NCBI GenBank assembly: GCA_030435675.1
Contig: CM059623.1
Location: 8,458,012 to 8,522,011, forward strand
Origin: Steinernema hermaphroditum
Lineage: Eukaryota; Nematoda; Chromadorea; Rhabditida; Steinernematidae
Length of the DNA stretch: 64,000 bases
Direction: 5' to 3'
This document shows, one piece after another, positions 12,226-21,558 of the stretch. Both the position numbers and the translations under genes were made by a program. How positions within the stretch are numbered: position 1 is the first letter of the stretch; the number at the start of each line of letters is the position of its first letter. The notes under the pieces were generated by a model that saw only the letters and a list, made by a program, of their open reading frames with translations, searched no databases and was not told the DNA's origin.

Positions 12226-12311
12226 GCATCCTCGACGAGACCCAGAGCGCCTCCAGCGGCTCCGCCTCCCTCGCCCTTTCCGCCGTCTTCGTTGCATTTA
12301 TTTTCGCTTGA
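12226..12311 (+). CDS. sod-4: Alternative SOD terminal exon encoding a membrane anchor
   Basis: A donor GTATCA at 12148, inside the last codons of the secreted form, pairs in phase with TTTTTAG at 12225. Splicing replaces ITSA with ILDETQSASSGSAS followed by the hydrophobic LALSAVFVAFIFA and a stop. Small residues followed by a C-terminal hydrophobic run fit a GPI-attachment signal or a single membrane span. C. elegans sod-4 is known to make a secreted and a membrane-associated isoform by 3' alternative splicing, so this is probably the same arrangement. Confidence 0.75.
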
Positions 12312-12349
12312 ATTGTATAAACCCGTGTGCACCCTCTCAAGAAGGTCCT

Positions 12350-13437
12350 TTAGTTGGGCGCGGCGAAACACCATGGACAGGCCCTCTGAGAGGGCGTCTT
12401 CTGCTCGTCGCCGAAGTTCCGGAACTGGGAACGGTACCACTCGTCGGCCGTCTCCCATCTGTGACCAGGCTGGGGTTGGATGTAGGGGTTCGTCGCGGCG
12501 CGGTAGGGGCTTCCGGCTGAAAGGAAGCAATAAAGGGTGGGAGTCGATAGGTCTTACGCATGAGGGGAGGGTTGGCGATTCCGCCCTGGGGATTCCCGAA
12601 GGTGAGACCGAGGAGGGTGTAGTGGAGCTTGACGCGGTCGTCGGCGGCGGACCCCCGGTAGCCGACGTCGACGCCGACGCCGTGGCGGTCAACCTCGAAG
12701 ACTCCGCCACTGCAAGACATGGAGGGATACGGTATCGCGGGAGAGGGTTACGTGTTGTCCTTGTAAAGATTGAAGATACGCCTTTGGCTGCCGAATTCGA
12801 CGGCGTTCTCGGCTACCGTAGCTCCGATGTGGTGACCTATCTCCGTTTGGTCTCCGATGAGGGGAACATTCAAGGGATCCAGCAATCTAAAGTACGGTAT
12901 AGCAAGCAATTGCAAGGATCCGCTTCAAAAACAATCAGTGTTATGATACACAGGAATTGACCGTTAATCCTGAAGAGGAGTACTTCGCACATCAGAACCA
13001 TCGAAAACAATGACAAAACAACGCTGCGCACTTTAATGTTTGCTCTTTCGGGTATTGAGGCGTAATTTCCAAACGATAAACATCGTCAGAAAACATCAGA
13101 ATACTCAATGTTTTCGGACAGAAATGAAGGAAACCGCGGAAAACGACCGCATCTCTAACCTGACGTCGACTCCATTGTTGTATCCGAAGGCGGCGCCCTT
13201 CTTCTTCGTCAGAGTAATCTCCCGAGGCTCCGCCACCCCAACCCTCGGACCAAGGCAGACGAGGTCGTTCAGCCCGGGCGTTAGGCAGGTGATCAGGGAG
13301 CGGAGGGTGATGGGGACATCGATTCCCCCCTTCCGGGAGATCCAGCGCGTGCTCAGCTTCCCGTCGCGCTTCAGGCGCAGCGCCGCCTCGGAGGCACCGA
13401 GGAGAAGAAGCAGAAGAATCAGAGCTCCAGAACGCAT
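12350..13437 (-). CDS. Secreted protein of unknown family
   Basis: Exons on the minus strand are 13160-13437, 12752-12886, 12558-12709 and 12350-12516, in phase, giving 243 residues. The signal peptide is MRSGALILLLLLLGASEA. The middle has a lone CLTPGLNDLVCL Cys pair, a basic TLTKKKG, then VPLIGDQTEIGHHIGATVAE, RRIFNLYKDNTGGVFEVDRH, VGVDVGYRGS and LHYTLLGLTFGNPQGG. The C-terminus is Pro/Tyr/Trp-rich (SPYRAATNPYIQPQPGHRW) and ends with CPWC. The alternating hydrophobic stretches suggest beta structure. I cannot assign a family. It converges on the SOD alternative exon, with only 38 bp between the two stops. Confidence 0.7.
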
Positions 13438-14121
13438 TCAAAGCGCGCGAAAGCGAAAGTGAGCTTCGGCGACAGAGCCGCGCGCCAAGAGGGGAAACAG
13501 GTCCGAAAGCCTCGAGGGGTTCCGACTGCGGATGACACGATCAAGCAGCACACGCATGAAAATCAAAGTTTTTTTCCGAAGAGAAGAACAATAAATAATC
13601 AACCTCCATAGAAAAAAAATTATGCCAACGGCGCCAAAATTTTCCAAAGGCTCCAGGAGTACTCAAAAACTGTCTTGCCAGAAATGTTCAGACAGATAGA
13701 AGCCGAACTTTGCCGGTAAAAAACGAATTCCACAGCAGTCACTCCGAGGGTGCGCTTGCTGACACCCTTTCCGGGTCGGTGCTTGCAACAAAAGAAAAAC
13801 TGACCGAACGGATGGCATCTACTGGATATTTCAAACGGATTAGGGCGGCGCGGAGTTCAGCAGGGCCAGAGATGAGTGTTAGAGATGAATGTGCTGGACT
13901 TTGAACGCGATTTCGGTGTGTTCCTTTTTGTTTCGTTGTTCCTCTATAGCTCCATGTTGCTTATCGTTGTTCTCGTGGCAGGAACCGAGCATTTGGCGCG
14001 TTGGTTTCTATAATTCAGGACCATAACGCTGAATTTCAGGGAATCTCAGGAAAGTAGCGTCGCAAGCACTCCGGTTGCAGCCTAGTGCCCCGTGGACTCA
14101 ACTCGTTGAACGACTGCAGTC
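13438..14121. promoter_or_regulatory. Divergent intergenic region upstream of vha-4 and a secreted-protein gene
   Basis: Contains a TTTCAGGGAATCTCAG near 14033, upstream of the vha-4 ATG, as a candidate trans-splice acceptor. Short ORFs at 13710-13904 have no support. Confidence 0.4.
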
Positions 14122-14974
14122 ATGGCAGGCGCCATCCAGAAAACTTTCTACGGCGTCTCGGCTCTCGGAGTCGCCATCCTCGTCGGAACTGGTTGGTTTC
14201 ATCTAAACCATTTGCTTATTAATCTCTAGCGCTGTTTCAGGCCTGTTCTACATGCTCACTGGTCAGGGGCACCGATTCGACTTCGCCTGGTTCCTGACTC
14301 AAACTTCGCCTCACATGTGGGCAGGTCTTGGCATCGGCGCATCGCTCTCCCTGTCGGTTATTGGCGCGGGATGGTGAGCCGATCATCAAAAAGAAAATGG
14401 CGGTTTACTCTGATTTTGTAGGGGTATCTTCACGACCGGATCGTCCATCCTCGGCGGTGGTGTTAAAGCTCCTCGAATCCGCACGAAAAACCTGGTCTCC
14501 ATTATCTTCTGTGAAGCCGTCGCCATTTTCGGAATTATCATGGCCTTCGTCTTTGTCGGAAAGATGCAGGTAGGTCATTGTGTTCGAATAGTTTGTTACT
14601 GTTTGCCAAGTGGATCCTCTCCTAGTGGCTAATGACTCGATTCCAGCCTTTCGACCGTACCAAGCCCGGGATAGCTGATAGCCTGATTGCTCGCAACTTG
14701 GCCGCCGGATACATGATATTCGGAGGTGGGTTGACCGTCGGATTCAGCAACCTCGTTTGTGGACTGGCCGTCGGAATCGTTGGCTCTGGCGCTGCCCTCG
14801 CCGATGCTGCCAACCCGGCCCTCTTCGTGAAGATCCTCATCATCGAGATTTTCGCCAGCGCCATCGGTCTTTTTGGCATGATCATCGGCATTGTTCAGGT
14901 AAGCACTCCTTCGATCTCTTCTATGCTGACTGATGGCTTTTCAGACGAACAAGGCTACCATGGGAGAACATTAG
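14122..14974 (+). CDS. vha-4: V-ATPase V0 proteolipid subunit c''
   Basis: Part of the proton-translocating ring of the vacuolar ATPase that acidifies lysosomes and other organelles. Exons 14122-14191, 14241-14373, 14422-14569, 14647-14898 and 14945-14974 give 210 residues, the usual size. There are five hydrophobic segments: [59 protein letters not shown] with the buried Glu, [20 protein letters not shown] and [20 protein letters not shown]. The [19 protein letters not shown] loop is diagnostic of c'' rather than c. The protein ends TNKATMGEH. Confidence 0.95.
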
Positions 14975-15300
14975 AGCGCCAGTTGACTTGATCACTCCTA
15001 GTCTCGGCTTTGTAAATGTTAGTAGAGGTTGTGATAGATTTCTAGATGTTGTGCTAATACTTGTTTTTGAGGTCGTTTTCTTGCCGTGTACTGTAATTAT
15101 GCACATAAATGGTGTTTTGACGGGCTGTTCATTGCGGGAGCTCATTGGACTCATTCTTCGGTGTTTTGGAGAAGATATCATCCACAGGGCAGGAGAAATT
15201 GAAAAGTCAGAGGAAATAGAGGGAAAAGGCTGCTTTCCAGGGAGCCGGAGAACATGTCTTTTTGGGGCCTACGAAGGGAAGAGGTCCCTGAGGAGAGGGG
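14975..15300. other. vha-4 3' flank
   Basis: No coding evidence. It borders the insertion site of the hAT-like element. Confidence 0.4.
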
Positions 15301-15315
15301 TTCTCCATTAGGGTT

Positions 15316-15656
15316 GGCACTTCGAGTCGAGTCGAGTTCGAGTCGCCTTTTTCGCCTCGACGCGACTCGGTGACTCGGTCAAGTCCGACTCGACTCGGCG
15401 ACTCAACTCGACTCGACTCGACTCGGCGACTCAACTCGACTCGACTCGACTCGGCGACTCAACTCGACTCGACTCGACTCGGCGACTCAACTCGACTCGA
15501 CTCGGCGACTCGGCCAAGTCCGACTCGACTCGACTCGACTCGGCGACTCAACTCGACTCGACTCGGCGACTCGGCCAAGTCCGACTCGACTCGACTCGGC
15601 CCTTCACGACTCGGCTCGACTCCACTCGACTCGGCGAAGTCCGACTCGACAATTTC
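15316..15656. repeat. Subterminal GACTCGACTCGG tandem array
   Basis: Short units of ACTCGACTCG and GGCGACTCA are repeated with variation. A shorter array of the same units occurs inside the other end of the element (about 16771-16830), so both are subterminal repeats of the transposon. The open frames they create are artefacts. Confidence 0.8.
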
Positions 15657-15660
15657 CGAC

Positions 15661-16378
15661 TTATGGCTCTTTCACAAGCTCGCCGTCACCGTCGCCGTCG
15701 CCGTCACCGTCACCGTCACCGTCTTACGTTCACGTTGCCACCGTCGCCGTCACCGTCACCGTCAAAACGGCGAGAAAGGCGTTTCGATTTTTTGCGTTCA
15801 CATGCGACCGCCGTCGCCGTCACCGTCACCGTTACCGGCGCCGGCGCCGGCGCCGTTTTTTGATGCGTGTTCATAAGCTCGCCGTCACCGTCGCCGTCAC
15901 CGTTTTATGTTCACATTGCCACCGGCGCCGTCACCGTCAGGGTGGTCCCACCACGATTTGTGTGATATGTCAATGTTTAGTCCATTTTTAGGAAATGTCA
16001 TAAGTTCAGCCAGGTCGCCGAACCTGTGACATTTCCTAAAAATGGACTAAACATTGACATATCAGGCAAATCGTGGTGGGACCACCCTGACGGTGACGGC
16101 GCCGGTGGCAATGTGAACATAAAACGGTGACGGCGACGGCGACGGCGACGGTGACGGTGACGGCGAGCTTATGAACACGCATCAAAAAACGGCGCCGGCG
16201 CCGGCGCCGGTAACGGTGACGGTGACGGCGACGGAGGTCGCATGTGAACGCAAAAAATCGAAACGCCTTTCTCGCCGTTTTGACGGTGACGGTGACGGCG
16301 ACGGTGGCAACGTGAACGTAAGACGGTGACGGTGACGGCGACGGCGACGGTGACGGCGAGCTTGTGAAAGAGCCATAA
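15661..16378. repeat. Large palindrome with hexamer minisatellite arms
   Basis: Two arms of about 340-350 bp are near-perfect reverse complements, from TTATGGCTCTTTCACAAG (15661) to its mirror ending at 16378, around a loop at about 16001-16026. The arms contain runs of CCGTCACCGTCG units and a GGCGCCGGCGCC block. They differ mainly by about two hexamer units. The transcript or single strand would form a very long hairpin. Confidence 0.88.
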
Positions 16379-16383
16379 CTCAA

Positions 16384-16745
16384 ACGGCAAAGTCGAAGGC
16401 CTTTTTATTGTATTATTGGCTCCTGCCACGAAAATTTTGCGCGCGCATTTCACGGGCCAAAAAGTTTACAATGGGAAATGCTCAAAATCATAGTATTCCG
16501 ATTTTTTCTCGTTTCTGACGCGATTTCTCCAAATTCCATTAACGGACGGTTGCTCAGCAGACTCTGGCGCGTCGAATGAGCCCTGGCTCGACTGCCAGTA
16601 TGCTTTCCTCGCAGAGTTATTAGGATCAATGGTGGATAATGGCACTTTGAATCGTAAGCTGTGGATTTTTAAGAATATGATGGATTAGCTGCCCATCACT
16701 ATGTCGTACATGGATCCTCCTGTGATCTAGGACATCTTTTCATTG
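16384..16745. repeat. Repeat C segment inside the hAT-like element
   Basis: Aligns closely with 57600-57920: CCACGAAAATTTTGCGCGCG, GCCCTGGCTCGACTGCCAG, GCTTTCCTCGCAGAGTTATT and GTGGATTTTTAAGAA occur in the same order. At 57.6 kb the segment is one arm of a foldback element; here only a single arm is present. Confidence 0.75.
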
Positions 16746-16849
16746 TTAAAAAACACTAGTTGTTAAGCGCGACTCGACTCGACTCGAAAAATCCGACTCG
16801 ACTCGGTGACTCGGCGTTTTCTGACTCGAATGCCAACCCTATTCTCCAT

Positions 16850-18255
16850 CCTTTCTAGTTTCTGATCTTCATGCAACTTCAGGACAACTCCGATAAGCTC
16901 TCCAAAAGCAGTTTGGCTATAGCAGAGCCCCGTGACAAAAAAAACGCCATCTCTTGCTGCTATGAGTGATCTGTGGGTTTTCCTTGTGACTCACAATCGT
17001 TCCCGATATTCGCTCCCAGAAAAGAGAAGGCGTCTTTCATTTGCGTTCCCAGCGATCGGTCGGGTCGTCCACTCGCTCTCTCTCTGCGGCTGTCTGAGTT
17101 CGCTCGGATGAGTTGAGTGAGCGGTCGTTCTCGGCAATCGTTGATGGCGCAATGATCGCCCCGTTCCAATCCGTCGTGGCTGGCGTGGAACGTAAGCCAA
17201 ATTATATCTCGCCAAGAAGACCGTCAACACCGCCCGACCACCCGCGCCGCCCACTCAAGCCGAAGAATCGCTCCAACTTCGAAGTCTGCTCCGGCAACCG
17301 CTCCGTCGATGGGTTTCTTTCGTCCGCCGAGCTCCACCTTCCGCGCTACTTCCGGATAAAGCTTTTTTGTTGCTTCGAAGCCCGCGCACACTGATGGGAC
17401 AGCCACCTTCAACTCCGACGTCGTGCCCTCCGCTGAAGAAAGAAGAGAAGCAGCGACAACGGTGATATGCGGTTCTTCATTGTGCATTATGAGATTTCTT
17501 GCATGACGAATGTCATTGAGTCAAGAGTAAATGTAATGTAATGTAAAGGAGAAGGAAATTAATCCTCTTTTCCCAGGGCATACTAGGAAGTGATCTACAC
17601 TCACCAGGAGACTGTGCAGAAGAAGGCACAGATAGAGCTCTCTGCAAAACTCGAAGGCTTCCTTCGATGATAACAGTCAACATAATCCCCACGGCTAATT
17701 ACTCCTTATCACTGCTGTGGGCACCTTGGTAGCTGGAGGCCGTCCCGACTCTCTGCTTATCATTGCTCGCTGGATCGCCGCCACACCCAAAACTGTTTTT
17801 CCGATATTTGCTTCTGGCTCACAGTGGCTACCCATAATAGGACCAGGCACCGCTCTTAGGCCAGTTTCCAGTTCCAGGCACCCATGTGTCATCGGAGGTG
17901 CACATCCAGAAGAAATCAGCTTCTTTCTAACTTCTGGCCGAAGTGGAAGTGTCCAGAGAAAAGCACATCCTAATTAGATAAACCTTCCGATACTTCTTAT
18001 CGTCTCCTAAGCGGGCTTGTCTTCTTCCGGCGATAAGAATGAACCCTATTTTACGTCCACTGATTCGGAGACATTAAACTCGCACCCCACCGACACGTTA
18101 CAGTCCCTTTTATTTATGGCTCTAATAATGAGTTTCTCGTTGGGCGATGTGCCTATAGATTCTAGAATTACCCGTTCAAATGCAAAACGTTTTGTTTAAA
18201 CAAATACTAGGCGCGAACCTCTGGAGTTTCCCCAATCCTTGACCCCTTTCAGAAG
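16850..18255. other. No supported gene
   Basis: ORFs at 17113-17394 and 17717-17977 were examined. The first is rich in Pro, Ser and basic residues in two frames and could be a relic, but it has no splice logic and no family. Upstream sequence of the carboxypeptidase gene ends in CCCTTTCAG three bases before its ATG. Confidence 0.45.
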
Positions 18256-20580
18256 ATGCTCGGCCTCAGGCCCTTCGTTCTCTTCTTGACCTTCTTGGCC
18301 ATCGGCCTCGCGGAATTCCGGCATCGTGGGTCGATCGACCCGGTCACCTTCCAGAAGACCTCCTCTGAATCCGCCGCCCTCGGTGACTACAAGTGGACGA
18401 CGGCCTACTACGAGAACATGCCCGTCGACCACTTCGCCGCCTCCAACGACGCCACCTTCAGCCTCAAGTAGGTGCCCCCGCGGTCCCCTTTGAGTCCGTC
18501 TGTAGGTACCTCTACAACTTCGACCATTACAAGCAGGGAGGACCCCTCTTCTTCTACACGGGCAACGAAGGAACCATCGAAGGATTCGCCATGAATACCG
18601 TAGGCTCTCTGCTTCTCCGGTCATCCTAATCGTCCTTTAGGGAATGATGTGGGACCTGGCCGATCACTTCAACGCCGCGATCGTCTTCGCCGAGCATCGC
18701 TACTACGGCGACAACTCGAGCATCCCCTTCGGGTTCGACGCGTCCACCCTCGTAGGTCCCTCCCATCTGGACCACACACCGCGCTTTAGACCGTGGCCGA
18801 GCTGAGCTACTTGACCTCGGAGCAGGCGCTCGCCGACTTCGCCACCCTCATCCCCTACTTGAAGGCGAACGTCGTCAACTGCTCCGACGACACTCCAGTG
18901 ATCGCCTTCGGAGGCTCCTACGGTGGAATGCTCTCCGCTTGGTTCCGAATGAAATACCCCCACGTCGTCGACGGGTACCTCACCACCCATCTTCCACTCC
19001 TAACGACACCTTTCAGGGCCTGGGCCGCCTCGGCGCCGCTCCTATACTTTCACAAGGGCGGAGTCGCGCCCGGTGCCTTCGAGCACATCGTCCAGAGGAC
19101 CTACAACGCCTCTGGATGCGACGTCGACCTCATCCACAAAGGGTTCGATCTCATCAAGAACAAGTCCCAAACTGGTAGGTTTCCCGCGAAAATAGTCCTC
19201 TGGAACTGACCCGAATCAGGAGGAGAGATGCCCTGGTCAGCGACACTCTCCTCGGAACTCTCTAGAGTATTCGGTGCCTAAACAAAAAAAAAACACCCCT
19301 AGCGGCCGTAGGGAAATCCGAATTCGTCTTCGACCCCTCTTCCGGACGATCCCTTCGATCTGTCTCCCAGGTGCACTCGAGGCTAATCAGGTCCTCAGAC
19401 GCATAAAGTGCTCTGTTAAGCACAAATTAGTTCACGTGACATTTCACAGAACTCTCTAATTGGCCCCTTCGGGACCCTTATTCTCACGGCCTAATTTCAG
19501 TCGATGGACGCAAGACGCTCACCGACATCTTCCACATCGACCCGAGGAGTCCGATCCAGAACGCGACGGACCTGATCAACTACATTCAGTCGGGCATCGA
19601 CTACATGGCCATGACGGACTACCCGTACCCCTCAAGCTTCCTGACGAGCATGCCTGGGTGGCCCGTGGAGGCTGCCTGCGAGTTCCTCCAGGGAAACAAG
19701 ACGGACACCGAGATCCTCCAGGGCATCTTCCAGGCCACAATGGTCTACTACAACAGCAGCAAGACGAATCCGATCCAGAAGGTGTGCCTGGACTCCAACA
19801 AGTGCGGAAACTCGGCCACGGCGAGCCTCGGCTCCTTTGACGGCTGGGACTGGCAGGAGTGCACGGAGATCCTCATCGAGATGTGCTCTCTGGGACCCCC
19901 CAACGACTTCTACTACGACCAATGTGCGAAAGGCGGATCCTTCAACGTATCCTCCTTCGCCACAAGCTGTGCAAGTGAGTTCGGAAAGGACTTCAAGAAG
20001 GACTACGTAAAGGTGGACAAGGTGGCGCGTCTCTACGGACTCAACATGCGTGCTCACAGCAGAATCATTTTCACGTGAGTGGGGGCACTAGATGCAGGAC
20101 TAAACGGGCATCTGTGGGACTCCATAACTCTATCATTGCAGCGGTGGAACTCTGGACCCCTGGAACTCCGGCTCCGTGACCCTCTCGACGCCCGGCATGG
20201 AGAACGCGACCACCCGCGAGGTGTACGTATTCCAGATCGGCGGCAGCGCCCATCACCTGGATCTCCGTCAGCCGAACACCTGCGACCCCGAGACGGTCGT
20301 CTCGGCGCGCTACCAGATCGTCAGCATCCTCTGGTGCTGGGCGTATCCCGAAGACAAGCAGTGCCAGAACCCCTTCCAGCAGCAGGAGCTGCCCGACTTC
20401 GTGAAGCCCAACGTCACCGACTGCAAGGCGCAGGCCCACAAGTACCCCTGGGGACAGAAGGCGAACCTCCGACCCGCGCCCCAGGTCAAGGATAATAAGT
20501 GCAGGAATTCCGCCGCCGGCCTCTTCCAGTCGACCCTCCTCGTCGTCGCCATGACGGTCCTGGCCCGCATCATGGCCTAA
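18256..20580 (+). CDS. S28-family serine carboxypeptidase (lysosomal Pro-X / DPP7-like)
   Basis: Prolyl-specific serine peptidase of the lysosome or secretory route. Exons 18256-18467, 18506-18599, 18641-18751, 18790-18974, 19017-19174, 19501-20074 and 20142-20580 give 590 residues. There is a signal peptide ([20 protein letters not shown]). Family blocks are [31 protein letters not shown] and the nucleophile in [20 protein letters not shown]; the triad is completed by Asp in [11 protein letters not shown] and His in GSAHHLDLR. There are many Asn-X-Ser/Thr sites. Unusually, the C-terminus adds a hydrophobic [18 protein letters not shown] after small residues, which suggests a GPI or membrane anchor. 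TTTCAGAAG-ATG marks the start. AATAAA lies at about 20647. Confidence 0.92.
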
Positions 20581-21558
20581 GATAGTCCGTTCCGAGCACG
20601 GAGCATTTAGCTGTGCACGCATGTATGTAAAAAAATAGTCCCCAGAAATAAAACTGTTTTGGTGTTCAAGGAGTGTGACAGCGTTTGCATTTGCCTCGAT
20701 CTTCCAAGGGTAAATCTTACTGTAACTGCGGTCGACAACGAGTTCAGGCTACGGTAGCGTCGCCGAGGGGAATCACGTCGCTCTTCTATGTTGTTTGGTC
20801 CGTTTCTGTTCCGACGCACTTGTCCTTTCCGAAATGCAAACGATCGGACTTTGAGCTTCGGACCCCTCGAGGGCCTCTCTTCGCTGTCTGTCGTGGGTCC
20901 CACCACGATGTGCCTTCACCGTGCAAGTCGTCTCCGCGGAGTGAAAACGTGTCGTCACATTCCTGACGTCGCTCTTCGGATCAGTCACTGCTGCACCGGG
21001 TGGCCGGCGACCGTCGCGACGCGATAGCCAGAAACCAGTAGTGCGCATCTCTTTTTGTTGCTGTTCGCCCAAGGAAATCCGCTTCTCTTCACTTTCCTTT
21101 CGGTGGCGTAACCGTACGCGTTTTCTCCACATAATCGTGAATGATTAGTCCGAGGCTCGGAGGACGACAACCTCCTTGCGCCGCAAAGCGGTGCTTCTGC
21201 GCGATGCGACGACCACGCAAAGTCGATTGATAGCGTTCACCAGGCGTTCCGCGCAGTTAGCGGTGTTCGCGTGAAATGTTGCTGCGAAACGCATGCACGC
21301 GAGGTGCTGCATGTCCACGCGCATTGTGGTTAGGCTGATACTGTGGGATAGCCGCGTCGTGCAATAGGACCGCGAGAGGCTTTCTTTGTTTGTCGTTCGG
21401 CGACGATTCTGAAACTGGCCGTGTGCGAGGGCGATTCGTGGCTTGTTTAGCGAACGATTGGAGCTGTTCGAATTCATATTCGCTTTTTCGCTTCGCCTGC
21501 AGTCGTGCTTTCACGTTATCCATCACTCTATTAAGCGTGCAGTTGAAGGAAGGCGACG
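20581..21558. other. Intergenic, upstream of SRA1-like gene A
   Basis: Holds the carboxypeptidase 3' UTR signal and about 0.9 kb without recognisable exons. Several ORFs on both strands are Arg-rich shadows. Confidence 0.45.

Larger units (their letters stand above)
15309..16841. mobile_element. Non-autonomous hAT-like transposon (composite MITE)
   Basis: The ends are inverted: TAGGGTTGGCACTTCGAGTC on the left, and the right end read backwards begins TAGGGTTGGCATTCGAGTC. The 8-bp TTCTCCAT directly flanks both ends (15301-15308 and 16842-16849). An 8-bp target duplication with TAGGGTTGGCA-like tips fits the hAT superfamily. No transposase frame exists inside. The interior is layered: GACTCGACTCGG arrays near both ends, a large palindrome of CCGTCA/CCGTCG hexamers, and a segment shared with the foldback element at 57.6 kb. 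Confidence 0.85.

Noticed and set aside
15316..15656. CRISPR-like short direct repeats
   Set aside because: The units are contiguous simple-sequence variants without unique spacers, lie inside a transposon and are in a nematode genome.
17113..17394. Histone H1-like or Pro-rich protein gene
   Set aside because: Basic/Pro-rich reading exists in more than one frame with stops in each; no start, splice or family evidence.
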